Part shown: positions 15,916 to 23,386 of the stretch, one piece after another
Position numbering within the stretch: position 1 is the first letter of the stretch
Layout of the letters: every line of letters begins with the position of its first letter
Assembly (NCBI RefSeq): GCF_000299915.1
Contig: NZ_AMRI01000003.1
Coordinates: forward strand, 62,001-126,000
Direction of reading: 5' to 3'
DNA length: 64,000 nt
Origin: Gallaecimonas xiamenensis 3-C-1
Lineage (GTDB): Bacteria; Pseudomonadota; Gammaproteobacteria; Enterobacterales; Gallaecimonadaceae
Program-made: the position numbers and the translations under genes
Notes under the pieces: generated by a model
What the model saw: the letters and a program-made list of their open reading frames with translations, nothing else
Told to the model about the DNA's origin: nothing
The model's database searches: none

Positions 15916-16956
15916 ATGACCACCAGAGTCCTTATTTGTGATGATTCGGGAATGGCCCGCAAACAGATGGCCCGTTCCCTGCCCAAGGATTGGGATCTGG
16001 AAATTATCTTCGCCAAAGACGGCCGCGAAGGCCTGCAACTGGTGCGAAGTGACCTGCCGCACCTGATGTTCTTGGACCTGAACATGCCGGAGGTGGACGG
16101 CTACCAGGTGCTGGAAGTGCTCAAGCGCGCCAATATCCAGATGCCGGTGATCGTGGTGTCCGGGGATATCCAGGCCGAAGCCCACCGGCGGGTGCAAAAG
16201 CTCGGCGCCCTGCGCTTTATCAAAAAGCCCATGGACCCGGCGGCCCTTAACGAAGCGCTGCTGGCCACCGGCCTTTACCAGCCCAAGGACGCCCAAGCGG
16301 CCCCGCAACCGCAGCCCCCAGTTGCTGCAAAGGCCAGCGAAGCGGCGCCGCCGCTGCAGGCCGGCCAGCTCAGCCCCCAGTACCGGGACGCCTACCAGGA
16401 AGTGGTAAACGTGGCCATGGGCCAGGCCGGCGCCCTGCTGGCCCAGATGCTGGATATCTTCGTCAAACTGCCCATTCCCAAGGTGGATCTCCTGGAACTG
16501 GGAGAGCTGCAAATGGCCCTGCAGGCGGCCCTGTCCGACCGGGTTTCGGCCATTTGCCAGGGCTTTGTGGGCCCGGGCTTGGCCGGTGAGGCGCTGCTGC
16601 TGCTCAATGACGCCGACATGGCGGAATTGGCCCAGCTGCTCAAATACCAGGGGGAGCGCTCGGACGCCAGTGATGTGGAGCTGCTCAGCGACATCGCCAA
16701 TGTGCTGGTCAGCGCCTGTTTGACCGGCATTGCCGAACAGTTGGACGTGCGTTTTTGCCAGGGCCATCCTGTGGTGCTGGGGCTGCACCGGGACCTTGGG
16801 GAGCTGCTTCGCCACGCCAAGCCTTGGAAACGCATTTTGGCGGTGGAGATCAGCTACGGCCTGGAGGGGTACCAGCTGTCTTTCGACCTGCTGCTGTTGC
16901 TGTCCGAGTCGTCCATCCCCACCCTCAACAACAAAATTGCCCACCTGTTGGAGTAA
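15916..16956 (+). CDS. Response regulator fused to a CheC-like phosphatase domain
   Basis: Residues 1-120 form a CheY-like receiver: the acidic pair in LICDDSGMARKQM, the phospho-acceptor Asp in MFLDLNMPEVDG (about 53), a Ser in VVVSGD and Lys in IKKPMDP. A Gln/Pro/Ala linker (about 125-155) leads to a CheC/CheX-type domain with the paired elements EVVNVAMGQAGALLAQM and ELLSDIANVLVSACLTG, the repeated E-x-x-N phosphatase signature of CheC. Such fusions probably dephosphorylate a chemotaxis or other response regulator, or are self-limiting. The PAS gene begins three bases after the stop, so the two form an operon. No chemotaxis genes lie in the window. Confidence 0.85.
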   Translation: MTTRVLICDDSGMARKQMARSLPKDWDLEIIFAKDGREGLQLVRSDLPHLMFLDLNMPEVDGYQVLEVLKRANIQMPVIVVSGDIQAEAHRRVQKLGALRFIKKPMDPAALNEALLATGLYQPKDAQAAPQPQPPVAAKASEAAPPLQAGQLSPQYRDAYQEVVNVAMGQAGALLAQMLDIFVKLPIPKVDLLELGELQMALQAALSDRVSAICQGFVGPGLAGEALLLLNDADMAELAQLLKYQGERSDASDVELLSDIANVLVSACLTGIAEQLDVRFCQGHPVVLGLHRDLGELLRHAKPWKRILAVEISYGLEGYQLSFDLLLLLSESSIPTLNNKIAHLLE

Positions 16957-16959
16957 GCC

Positions 16960-17403
16960 ATGGACCCCCTTGCCGAAATCAATGAAGTCCACTGGCTGGT
17001 GGAACTGCTGCAAAACGTCGACGTGGGCATGATGGTGCTGGATAGGGATTATCAGGTGCAGACCTGGAACGGCTTTATGGAGAACCACTCCGGCCTGCTA
17101 CCTAGCCAGGTTAGGGGCCGGGAGCTGTTCGACATCTTCCCGGAGCTGGACAGGCCCTGGTTCGAGCGCAAGGCGGCCATGGTCTTCACCCTCAAAAGCC
17201 GGGCCTTTGTGACCTGGGAACAGCGCCCCTATTTGCTGAAATTCGGTAACTACAGGCCCATTACCGGCACGGCCGAGCAGATGTACCAGAACGTGACCCT
17301 GTTTCCCATTACCGGCCTGACCGGCGAGGTGACGCACATGGCGGTGCTGATCTACGACATGACCGACATCGTCATGGCCCGCACTCAGGCGGTCAAAAAA
17401 TAA
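16960..17403 (+). CDS. Stand-alone PAS domain protein
   Basis: A 147-residue protein that is essentially one PAS fold: LLQNVDVGMMVLDRDYQVQTWN near the N-terminus (strand A/B with the usual W-N), SGLLPSQVRGRELFDIFPE in the helical part, and TGEVTHMAVLIYDMTDIV at the end. It stops where a GGDEF, kinase or methyl-accepting output domain would normally begin. It probably senses a small ligand or relays a signal by binding partners, and the natural partner is the receiver-CheC protein encoded three bases upstream. Confidence 0.85.
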   Translation: MDPLAEINEVHWLVELLQNVDVGMMVLDRDYQVQTWNGFMENHSGLLPSQVRGRELFDIFPELDRPWFERKAAMVFTLKSRAFVTWEQRPYLLKFGNYRPITGTAEQMYQNVTLFPITGLTGEVTHMAVLIYDMTDIVMARTQAVKK

Positions 17404-17549
17404 AGGAAAGCCGCAAAGCCGGTGAACAGGCAGATGCCGAATAACAGGGTAACCCAGAGGGAAGGGGGCGCCTGGCGCTTTTTGGCCTGGCCTGGGCCTG
17501 GATGAGTCAGCCCGTCCTGGGCCCTGTGGGTAAAGGCGATCTTAGCCAT
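17385..17549 (-). CDS. Small single-pass membrane protein, FtsN-N-terminus-like
   Basis: A 54-residue product from the ATG at 17549 (a further in-frame ATG lies at 17567). It has a positively charged cytoplasmic segment with Pro/Gly/Lys (GPGQAKKRQAPPS) followed by one transmembrane helix (LWVTLLFGICLFTGFAAFLYFL) and stops right after it. This layout matches the first 50 residues of FtsN/SPOR-family proteins, whose periplasmic domain is absent here. It overlaps the PAS gene tail-to-tail by 19 bases. It may be a real small membrane protein or a decayed fragment; confidence is limited. Confidence 0.4.
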   Translation of the reverse strand: MAKIAFTHRAQDGLTHPGPGQAKKRQAPPSLWVTLLFGICLFTGFAAFLYFLTA

Positions 17550-17691
17550 GGGGAATCCATTCCTCATTTCAACAACGCTTTAATAATCAAGCATTAATCT
17601 TTTTCACGCAAGGGCGGATCGCCCTCTTTCCTTGAGACATTGCCAAGTCAGGGCCTGCTACATTAGCGGCCCTGACTGGCAACGACCTGGC

Positions 17692-20304
17692 TTAACCGGT
17701 ATTGCGCATACCGGCGGCAATACCGGCCATGGTCACCATCAGCGCCTGCTTGACCGGTTCCGGCACTTCACCGCTGGCCCTGGCCCGGCGCAGCAGCTCG
17801 GCCTGCAGGATGTTGAGGGGATCGGTGTAGGGGTTACGCAGCCTGATGGACTCCTGCAACCAGGGGTCCTGGTCCATCAGGTACTCCTCCTTGGACAGGG
17901 TCAGCAGGGTGTGGATGCCCTCATGGAGCATGGCCCGCAGCTGCTTACCCAGGGGCCAGAGGTTTTCCGGCACCAGGCGCTGGTCGTAATAGGCGGACAG
18001 CTCCGAGTCGGTCTTCATGTAGACCATTTCCAGCATGTCCAGCCGCGCCTTGAAGAAGGGCCAGCGCTGGTAGAGGGTCTCCAGCTGCTGCTGGCGGCCA
18101 TCTTCCAACACCTTGCGCAGGGCCTGGCCGGCCCCCAGCCAGGCCGGCAGCATCAGCCGGTTCTGGGTCCAGGAGAAGATCCAGGGAATGGCCCGCAAAG
18201 ACTCCACCCCGCCGTTGGGGCGGCGCTTGGACGGCCGGCTGCCAAGGGGCAGGCTGGCCAGTTCCTGTTCCGGGGTGGCGGCGCGGAAATAGGGCACAAA
18301 ATCCGGGTGGCCACGGACCACGGCCCGGTAGGCGTCGCAGGCGTCGCTGGCCAGGCCGTCCATCAGGTCGCGCCAGGCCGGTTCTGGCTGTGGCGGCGGC
18401 TGCAAACGCGCTTCCAGCACCGCCGTGGTGTAGATCATCAGGCTGTTGACGGCGATGGCCGGCTGGCCGAACTTGAAGCGGATCATCTCCCCTTGCTCGG
18501 TCACCCTCAGGCCGCCGTCCACGGAGCCGGGAGGCTGGGACAGGATGGCGCCCTGGGCCGGGCCGCCGCCCCGCCCAATGGTGCCGCCCCTGCCGTGGAA
18601 GAGGCGCAGGCTGATGCCCCTGTCACGGCCGATATTGACCAGGGCTTCCTGGGCCCGGTATTGGGCCCAGGCGGCGGCCATGACCCCGGCGTCCTTGGCT
18701 GAATCGGAATAGCCAATCATCACCTCCTGGTGGTTGTTGGCGTAATCCCGGTACCAGGGCAGGTCCAGCAGCGCCGAAATCACGTCGGCGGCGTTGTTCA
18801 AATCGTCCAGGGTTTCAAAGAGCGGCGCTATGGGCATGGGCCATTGCATGCCCGCTTCCTTGAAAAAGAGCGCCACCGCCAACACGTCCGACGGCTGGGA
18901 CGCCATGGAGATGATGTAAATGCCCAGGGCTTCCTTGGGCTGGCGGGCCACCACCGCGAAGGTGTCCAGCACCTCCTGGGTGTCGGCGCTGGGCTGCCAG
19001 TTATGGGGGATAAGGGGCCTTTTGGAATTGAGCTCGGCCAGCAGGAACTGCTGGCGTTTGGCCTCGTCCCAGTCCTGGTAGGAGCCCAGTCCCAGGTACT
19101 GGGTGACTTCGTCTATGGCTTCGGCGTGGCGGCCGGAATCTTGGCGGATATCCAGGCGAATAAGGTTAAGGCCGAAGCAGCGCAGGCGGATGATCATGTC
19201 CAAAAGCGGGCCGTCGGCGATCTGCTCCATCTGGCATTCGTAGAGGCTGCGGTGCACCGCCTGCAGGGGCTGGAGGAAATCCTGGTCATGCCAGAGCAGG
19301 TCTTCGTCATCCGCCGGCTCGCCGCGTAGAGTGGCCTCGATGTAGGCCAGGGTGTTGCGCAGCCTGCGGCGAATTTTGCGAAGGGCCACCCGGTAGGGCT
19401 CGTCGCTGTGGTCGCCCATGGCCATGACTTCGGCGTTGGCCCTGTTCATGGACAGCTCGGAGATCAGGGGATTGAGGTCCCGCAGGAACAGGTCTGCCGC
19501 CGTCCAGCGGGACAGCAGCATCACCCTTTCGGTGACCTTGGCGGTGACATTGGGGTTGCCGTCCCGGTCGCCCCCCATCCAGGAGGCAAAGCGTACCGGG
19601 CTTTTCTGCCAGGGCAGGGCCAGGTCGAACTGGCCCAGCTTGGCGTTGAACTGGCGGACAAAGTCGGGCACCGCTTCCCAGAGGGCGTTTTCGACTGTGG
19701 CAAAGCCCCATTTGGCTTCGTCTACCGGGGTAGGCCGGTCGCGGCGGATCTCGTTGGTATGCCAGGCCTGGGCGATGAGCTGGCGCAGCCGGTCCTGCCA
19801 TTTTTGCTGGTCGCCGGTGCCAAGGCTGGGGTTGTCCAGCCGTTCCAGGCAGTGGGCGATTTCATCGTATTTGACGATCAGGGTGCGGCGGGTCACCTCG
19901 GTGGGGTGGGCGGTGAGCACCAGCTCGATGTCCATTTCCTCCAGCACCTTGGGCAGTTTGGCCTTTTGCTCCGGGGTCAGGCCGTCCAAGAGGCTGTCGA
20001 GGCGGCGGCTGGCATTGTCCATGTTGTGGGCCAGGCTGTAGTGCTGCTCGGCGATATTGGCCAGGTTCAAAAACTGGTTGAAGGCGCGGGCCACCGGTAC
20101 CAGTTCGTCGTCGGGCAGGCTGGTGAGCATGGCCAGCAGCTGGTCGCGGCGGGCTCTGTCGCCGAAGCGGGCGGCCTTGGCCAGCTGGCGTATGGCTTCG
20201 ATACGGTCCAGGCAGGCATCCCCCTGGTCGTGGGCTATGGTCTGGCCCAGCATGTCTCCGAGCATGTGGACTTGCCGCTTTAGGGCACCGTACTGATCAG
20301 CCAT
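17692..20304 (-). CDS. ppc: Phosphoenolpyruvate carboxylase
   Basis: An 870-residue protein of normal length for bacterial PEP carboxylase, which makes oxaloacetate from PEP and bicarbonate to replenish the TCA cycle. Diagnostic motifs are intact: VLTAHPTEVTRR with the catalytic His near 137, the GYSDSAKDAG signature, the glycine-rich loop FHGRGGTIGRGGGP and the QGEMIRFKFG substrate stretch. It ends in the invariant C-terminal NTG. It is followed on the same strand by nothing close and preceded by the ghrA-like gene 11 bases away, so it may share that transcript. Confidence 0.98.
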   Translation of the reverse strand: MADQYGALKRQVHMLGDMLGQTIAHDQGDACLDRIEAIRQLAKAARFGDRARRDQLLAMLTSLPDDELVPVARAFNQFLNLANIAEQHYSLAHNMDNASRRLDSLLDGLTPEQKAKLPKVLEEMDIELVLTAHPTEVTRRTLIVKYDEIAHCLERLDNPSLGTGDQQKWQDRLRQLIAQAWHTNEIRRDRPTPVDEAKWGFATVENALWEAVPDFVRQFNAKLGQFDLALPWQKSPVRFASWMGGDRDGNPNVTAKVTERVMLLSRWTAADLFLRDLNPLISELSMNRANAEVMAMGDHSDEPYRVALRKIRRRLRNTLAYIEATLRGEPADDEDLLWHDQDFLQPLQAVHRSLYECQMEQIADGPLLDMIIRLRCFGLNLIRLDIRQDSGRHAEAIDEVTQYLGLGSYQDWDEAKRQQFLLAELNSKRPLIPHNWQPSADTQEVLDTFAVVARQPKEALGIYIISMASQPSDVLAVALFFKEAGMQWPMPIAPLFETLDDLNNAADVISALLDLPWYRDYANNHQEVMIGYSDSAKDAGVMAAAWAQYRAQEALVNIGRDRGISLRLFHGRGGTIGRGGGPAQGAILSQPPGSVDGGLRVTEQGEMIRFKFGQPAIAVNSLMIYTTAVLEARLQPPPQPEPAWRDLMDGLASDACDAYRAVVRGHPDFVPYFRAATPEQELASLPLGSRPSKRRPNGGVESLRAIPWIFSWTQNRLMLPAWLGAGQALRKVLEDGRQQQLETLYQRWPFFKARLDMLEMVYMKTDSELSAYYDQRLVPENLWPLGKQLRAMLHEGIHTLLTLSKEEYLMDQDPWLQESIRLRNPYTDPLNILQAELLRRARASGEVPEPVKQALMVTMAGIAAGMRNTG

Positions 20305-20315
20305 CAGATTCCTCC

Positions 20316-21233
20316 TTAGTATTCCTGGGTGGTGTCCACCAGGTGATTGAGCGCCAAACCTTGGCGCATCGCCAGATAGTTGTGATAAACCGCCTTGGCC
20401 AACTCCTTACCGCTGGTGACACTGGCGCAATGGGGGGTGATTCGGATGCGGGGATGGGCCCAGAAAGGATGGCCTGCCGGCAGGGGTTCCTGGTGGAACA
20501 CATCCAGGCAGGCGCCTCGCAGCCATTGGTTGTCCAGGGCCGCCAGCAGGTCGCTCTCCACCAGTTGTGGGCCGCGGCCGGCATGGATCAAATAAGGGGC
20601 CTTGCCCAGGCGCTGGAAAAAGTCCCTGTCCATCAGGCCCCGGGTCTGGTCGGTCAAGGGCAGCAGGCAAACCAGGTAGTCCAGCTCGCCGAGGAAGGCG
20701 CCCAGCTGCGCTGGCCCGTCAAAACATTGCACCCCGTCCAGCTCCTTGGGGGTGCGGCTCCAGCCTTTCAATGTAAAACCCAGGGCGGCCAGGCCGCTGG
20801 CCACCGCCTGCCCCAGCTCACCCAGGCCCATGATGCCGACGGTGCCGCCGCGCCGGTAATGGCGGGGCTGCCAATGGTGCTTGGCCTGGTCTTTGGCCAT
20901 GGCGTCCCACTGGCGCTGTTCGGCGAGGATGCTGAGCAGCACATAGTCGCGCATATCGGACTTGAGGGACGGGCTGACGGTGCGGCATAGCCTGACCCCA
21001 ATTGGTATCTGCTGGGCCAGGCCGTCGACCCCGGCCCCCAGGCTTTGCACCACGTCCAGTTGCGGCAACGACTGCAAAGCCCCGGCCGGGGGCGCCCAGC
21101 ACACCGCGAAGCGCACGTCCTCTGGCCGCTCCAGCTGCGGCCAGATCTGGATGTCCAGGTCTGCGTCCAGGGCCCAGAGCCGCTCGGCCAGGCCCTGGCC
21201 GTTGCGCTCAGGCATGATGATGGCCAGGCTCAT
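20316..21233 (-). CDS. ghrA: Glyoxylate/hydroxypyruvate reductase A-like 2-hydroxyacid dehydrogenase
   Basis: A 305-residue D-isomer-specific 2-hydroxyacid dehydrogenase. The NAD(P) fold has the signature GIMGLGELGQAVASGLAALGF; the catalytic Arg lies in HAGRGPQLVESDLLAAL and the catalytic His in RITPHCASVTSG, with the Glu in the preceding DVFHQEPLP. The short N-terminal domain and the SLGAGVDGL element fit the GhrA group, which reduces glyoxylate and hydroxypyruvate. Its ATG overlaps the stop of the TerC gene by four bases (ATGA), and ppc begins 11 bases after its stop, so TerC-ghrA-ppc are probably co-transcribed. Confidence 0.88.
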   Translation of the reverse strand: MSLAIIMPERNGQGLAERLWALDADLDIQIWPQLERPEDVRFAVCWAPPAGALQSLPQLDVVQSLGAGVDGLAQQIPIGVRLCRTVSPSLKSDMRDYVLLSILAEQRQWDAMAKDQAKHHWQPRHYRRGGTVGIMGLGELGQAVASGLAALGFTLKGWSRTPKELDGVQCFDGPAQLGAFLGELDYLVCLLPLTDQTRGLMDRDFFQRLGKAPYLIHAGRGPQLVESDLLAALDNQWLRGACLDVFHQEPLPAGHPFWAHPRIRITPHCASVTSGKELAKAVYHNYLAMRQGLALNHLVDTTQEY

Positions 21234-21982
21234 GCACCCTCACCGGGCTGGCGCTTGCGCAGCTGTATGGCCTGGGCCTTGTTCTTGCGGGCCCGCAGGT
21301 TCAAAAACTCCACCCCCAACGAGAAGGCCATGGCGAAGTAGACATAGCCTTTGGGGATATGCAGACCGAAGCCCTCACCGGTCAGGGTAAAGCCCACCAG
21401 GATCAGGAAGGACAGGGCCAGCATCTTGATGGTGGGGTGGCGGTCGACAAAGTCGCCAATGGCCTTGGCGAACACCATCATCACCAGCACCGACAGCACT
21501 ATGGCGGTGATCATCACCTGCACATGGTCGGCCAGGCCGACGGCGGTGATCACCGAGTCCAGAGAAAAGACGATATCAATAAGGGCGATTTGCACCAGGG
21601 TGGCGGCAAAGGCGGCGGACTTGGGGGCGCTGTGGCCGTCCTCTTCCCCTTCCAGGCTGTTGTGGATCTCGTGGGTGCTTTTCCAGATAAGAAAGAGGCC
21701 GCCGAGGATCAGGATGCTGTCGCGGCCGGTGACCGCAAAGTCGCCGATGCTGAACCAGGGGGCGGTCAGCCCCATCACCCAGGCCAGGGACAACAGCAGC
21801 AGGATGCGGGTCCCCATGGCCAGGCCCAGGCCAATCAGCCGCGCCTTCTGCCGTTGCTGCTGGGGCAGGCGGCCGACCAGGACAGAAATAAAGATGATGT
21901 TGTCCACACCCAGCACGATCTCCAGCAGGGTCAGGGTTGCCAAGGCAGCCCAGGCGCTGGGATCGGTTAACCATTCCATCAT
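21230..21982 (-). CDS. TerC family integral membrane protein
   Basis: A 250-residue protein with about seven membrane helices and both TerC hallmarks: LEIVLGVDNIIFISVL in the first helix region and ALIDIVFSLDSVITAVGL in the middle, each with the conserved Asp-Asn or Asp-Ser pair inside the membrane. TerC proteins are associated with metal ion (manganese) export in several bacteria; the exact role of this member is not determinable. A cytosolic loop between helices 3 and 4 carries charged residues (LEGEEDGHS). It overlaps ghrA by four bases and heads that operon. Confidence 0.9.
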   Translation of the reverse strand: MMEWLTDPSAWAALATLTLLEIVLGVDNIIFISVLVGRLPQQQRQKARLIGLGLAMGTRILLLLSLAWVMGLTAPWFSIGDFAVTGRDSILILGGLFLIWKSTHEIHNSLEGEEDGHSAPKSAAFAATLVQIALIDIVFSLDSVITAVGLADHVQVMITAIVLSVLVMMVFAKAIGDFVDRHPTIKMLALSFLILVGFTLTGEGFGLHIPKGYVYFAMAFSLGVEFLNLRARKNKAQAIQLRKRQPGEGA

Positions 21983-22018
21983 GTAATCCTGTTGTTAAAT
22001 GACAACGTTTTCCCAATG

Positions 22019-23161
22019 TTACGTGAGACAGAGTCGCTTGACCATGCCTTGGATAAGCTGCTGGGCCGGATTTATCTGATCCATGGCCAGGTATTCGTCG
22101 GGCTGGTGGGCCTGGCGGATGGAACCTGGGCCCAGCACCAGCACTTCGCCGCCCAGGCTGGCAAAGAAGGGGGCTTCGGTGGCGTAGTTGGCCGCTTCCA
22201 CCGGCGCGGCCAGCAGCTGGCTGATCTCATCCTGCAAGGGGCCCTGGGGGCTGACAAAGGCCGGGCAGGGAGCATGGAGATGCTGCCATTGCAGGGCACC
22301 AGGATGTGCTTTTTCTACATTTGACAGCTTTTCCTGCAACAGACCTTCCAGCTCCGGGATGCTCATGCCGGGCAGCGGGCGCATGTCGATGTGCAGTTCG
22401 CAGCAACCGCAGATGCGGTTGGCGTTGTCACCGCCATGGATATGGCCCAGGTTCAGGGTCGGGTAGGGCACGGCAAAGTGGTTGTCGCAGTAACGTTCAC
22501 TGAGTTCCTGGCGCAGGGTCAGCAGCTGGCCCATGACCCCGTGCATCAGTTCCATGGCGTTGAGGCCGGCGGCCGGGTCGGAGGAATGGCCGCTCTTGCC
22601 AGTGATGCGGATGCCGGCGCTGATATGGCCCTTGTGGCGGCCAATGGGCTTGAGGTCGGTGGGTTCTCCCACCAGGGTCAGGGCCGGGCTGAAGGGGGCG
22701 GCTTCGGCTAGCCTGCGGGCCCCTTCCATGGTGGTTTCCTCGTCGGCGGTGGCGGCGATCCGCAGCGGCGCCTTGAGCTGGCTCAGATCCAGGCCGTCCA
22801 GGGCAGCCAGCACCAGGGCGAAAAAGCCCTTCATGTCGGTGGCCCCAAGGCCGTACCACTTGCCGTCGGCCTCGGTCATGGCCAGTGGGTTTTTATGCCA
22901 GCGGCCCTGGTCGAAGGGCACCGTATCGGCATGCCCCGCCAGCAGCAGGCCACCGGGGCCGCTGCCGAGCTCGGCCCAGAGGTTCAACTTGTTGTGGCCC
23001 ACCGGCTGCAAGGTCACCTTGAAGCCCAGGCTCTCGCACCATTGGGCCAGCTGCTCTATCACCGCCTTGTTGCCGGTATCCAGGGCCGGGTCCGTGGCCG
23101 ACACCGACGGCAGCGCCAGCAGGCGGTGAAACATCTGGGGCAGGGAGGGCAGTTTTTGCAT
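22019..23161 (-). CDS. argE: Acetylornithine deacetylase
   Basis: A 380-residue M20-family metallohydrolase that removes acetyl from N-acetylornithine, the linear arginine route. Metal-binding motifs are AGHADTVPFDQGRW, the bridging Asp in GATDMKGFFA, and the catalytic Glu-Glu in TADEETTMEG. The late His lies in the C-terminal region. It is transcribed divergently from argC, with 225 bases between the starts that contain ARG-box-like sites; one overlaps its start codon. Presence of argE together with an argHA-type fusion indicates the linear acetyl pathway rather than the recycling ArgJ route. Confidence 0.96.
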   Translation of the reverse strand: MQKLPSLPQMFHRLLALPSVSATDPALDTGNKAVIEQLAQWCESLGFKVTLQPVGHNKLNLWAELGSGPGGLLLAGHADTVPFDQGRWHKNPLAMTEADGKWYGLGATDMKGFFALVLAALDGLDLSQLKAPLRIAATADEETTMEGARRLAEAAPFSPALTLVGEPTDLKPIGRHKGHISAGIRITGKSGHSSDPAAGLNAMELMHGVMGQLLTLRQELSERYCDNHFAVPYPTLNLGHIHGGDNANRICGCCELHIDMRPLPGMSIPELEGLLQEKLSNVEKAHPGALQWQHLHAPCPAFVSPQGPLQDEISQLLAAPVEAANYATEAPFFASLGGEVLVLGPGSIRQAHQPDEYLAMDQINPAQQLIQGMVKRLCLT

Positions 23162-23195
23162 GAATAAAATCCCAGTAGTGTTGCATTAAAATTTA
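23159..23195. promoter_or_regulatory. Tandem ARG-box-like operator pair at argE
   Basis: TGAATAAAATCCCA at 23161 and TGCATTAAAATTTA at 23182 each resemble the ArgR consensus TGAAT-WWWW-ATTCA (about three and two mismatches) and start exactly 21 bases apart, the register of paired ArgR sites. The first overlaps the argE start codon. Confidence 0.6.
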
Positions 23196-23216
23196 AGTTT
23201 GGTTAGTCTACCGAGC

Positions 23217-23255
23217 AATGAATTAAAATCCATATATGAGGAATAAAAATGTTTA
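23217..23255. promoter_or_regulatory. Tandem ARG-box-like operator pair upstream of argC
   Basis: AATGAATTAAAATCCATA at 23217-23234 matches the 18-base ARG box with a single mismatch in its core. A weaker copy (GGAATAAAAATGTT) starts at 23240, again 21 bases from the first. The pair overlaps the ribosome site and start codon of the leader peptide at 23249. Confidence 0.65.
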
Positions 23256-23290
23256 ACCCGATGCGACGACGCTACACCCTTCACCGTTGA
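23249..23290 (+). CDS. Arginine-rich leader peptide upstream of argC (proposed)
   Basis: A 13-codon frame (MFNPMRRRYTLHR) begins at ATG 23249, seven bases after a GAGG ribosome site, and ends at TGA 23290, which is 96 bases before argC. Four of the last eight residues are Arg, three of them consecutive and two encoded by CGA, a slowly read codon in many enterics. It is followed at once by competing hairpins. Position and composition are what one expects of a transcription- or translation-attenuation leader that senses charged tRNA-Arg. I know of no described arg attenuator of this kind in gammaproteobacteria. Translation is inferred, not shown. Confidence 0.45.
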   Translation: MFNPMRRRYTLHR

Positions 23291-23292
23291 GT

Positions 23293-23349
23293 CCGGGAGG
23301 CGTGCCTGCCCGGGAGCAGGCTGAGTTGCGTCAGGCATCACAACTGCTC
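23293..23349 (+). promoter_or_regulatory. Mutually exclusive hairpins in the argC leader
   Basis: Hairpin A pairs CCGGGAGG (23293-23300) with CCTGCCCGG (23305-23313, one bulge). Hairpin B pairs CCTGC (23305-23309) with GCAGG (23316-23320). Hairpin C pairs GAGCA (23314-23318) and GTTG (23325-23328) with CAAC-TGCTC (23341-23349). GATGCGACG within the leader peptide (23260-23268) can also pair with CGTC/GCATC (23329-23339). A/B and B/C exclude each other. No U-run follows any of them, so control would not be by a standard intrinsic terminator. Confidence 0.4.
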
Positions 23350-23386
23350 ATCTAGACTTGAAGTCAACCTGAAAGAGAGCCGTTGC

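Noticed and set aside
23293-23349. Hairpins before argC as a classical intrinsic terminator
   Set aside because: No run of T residues follows any stem, so simple intrinsic termination is not supported. Only alternative control modes are proposed.
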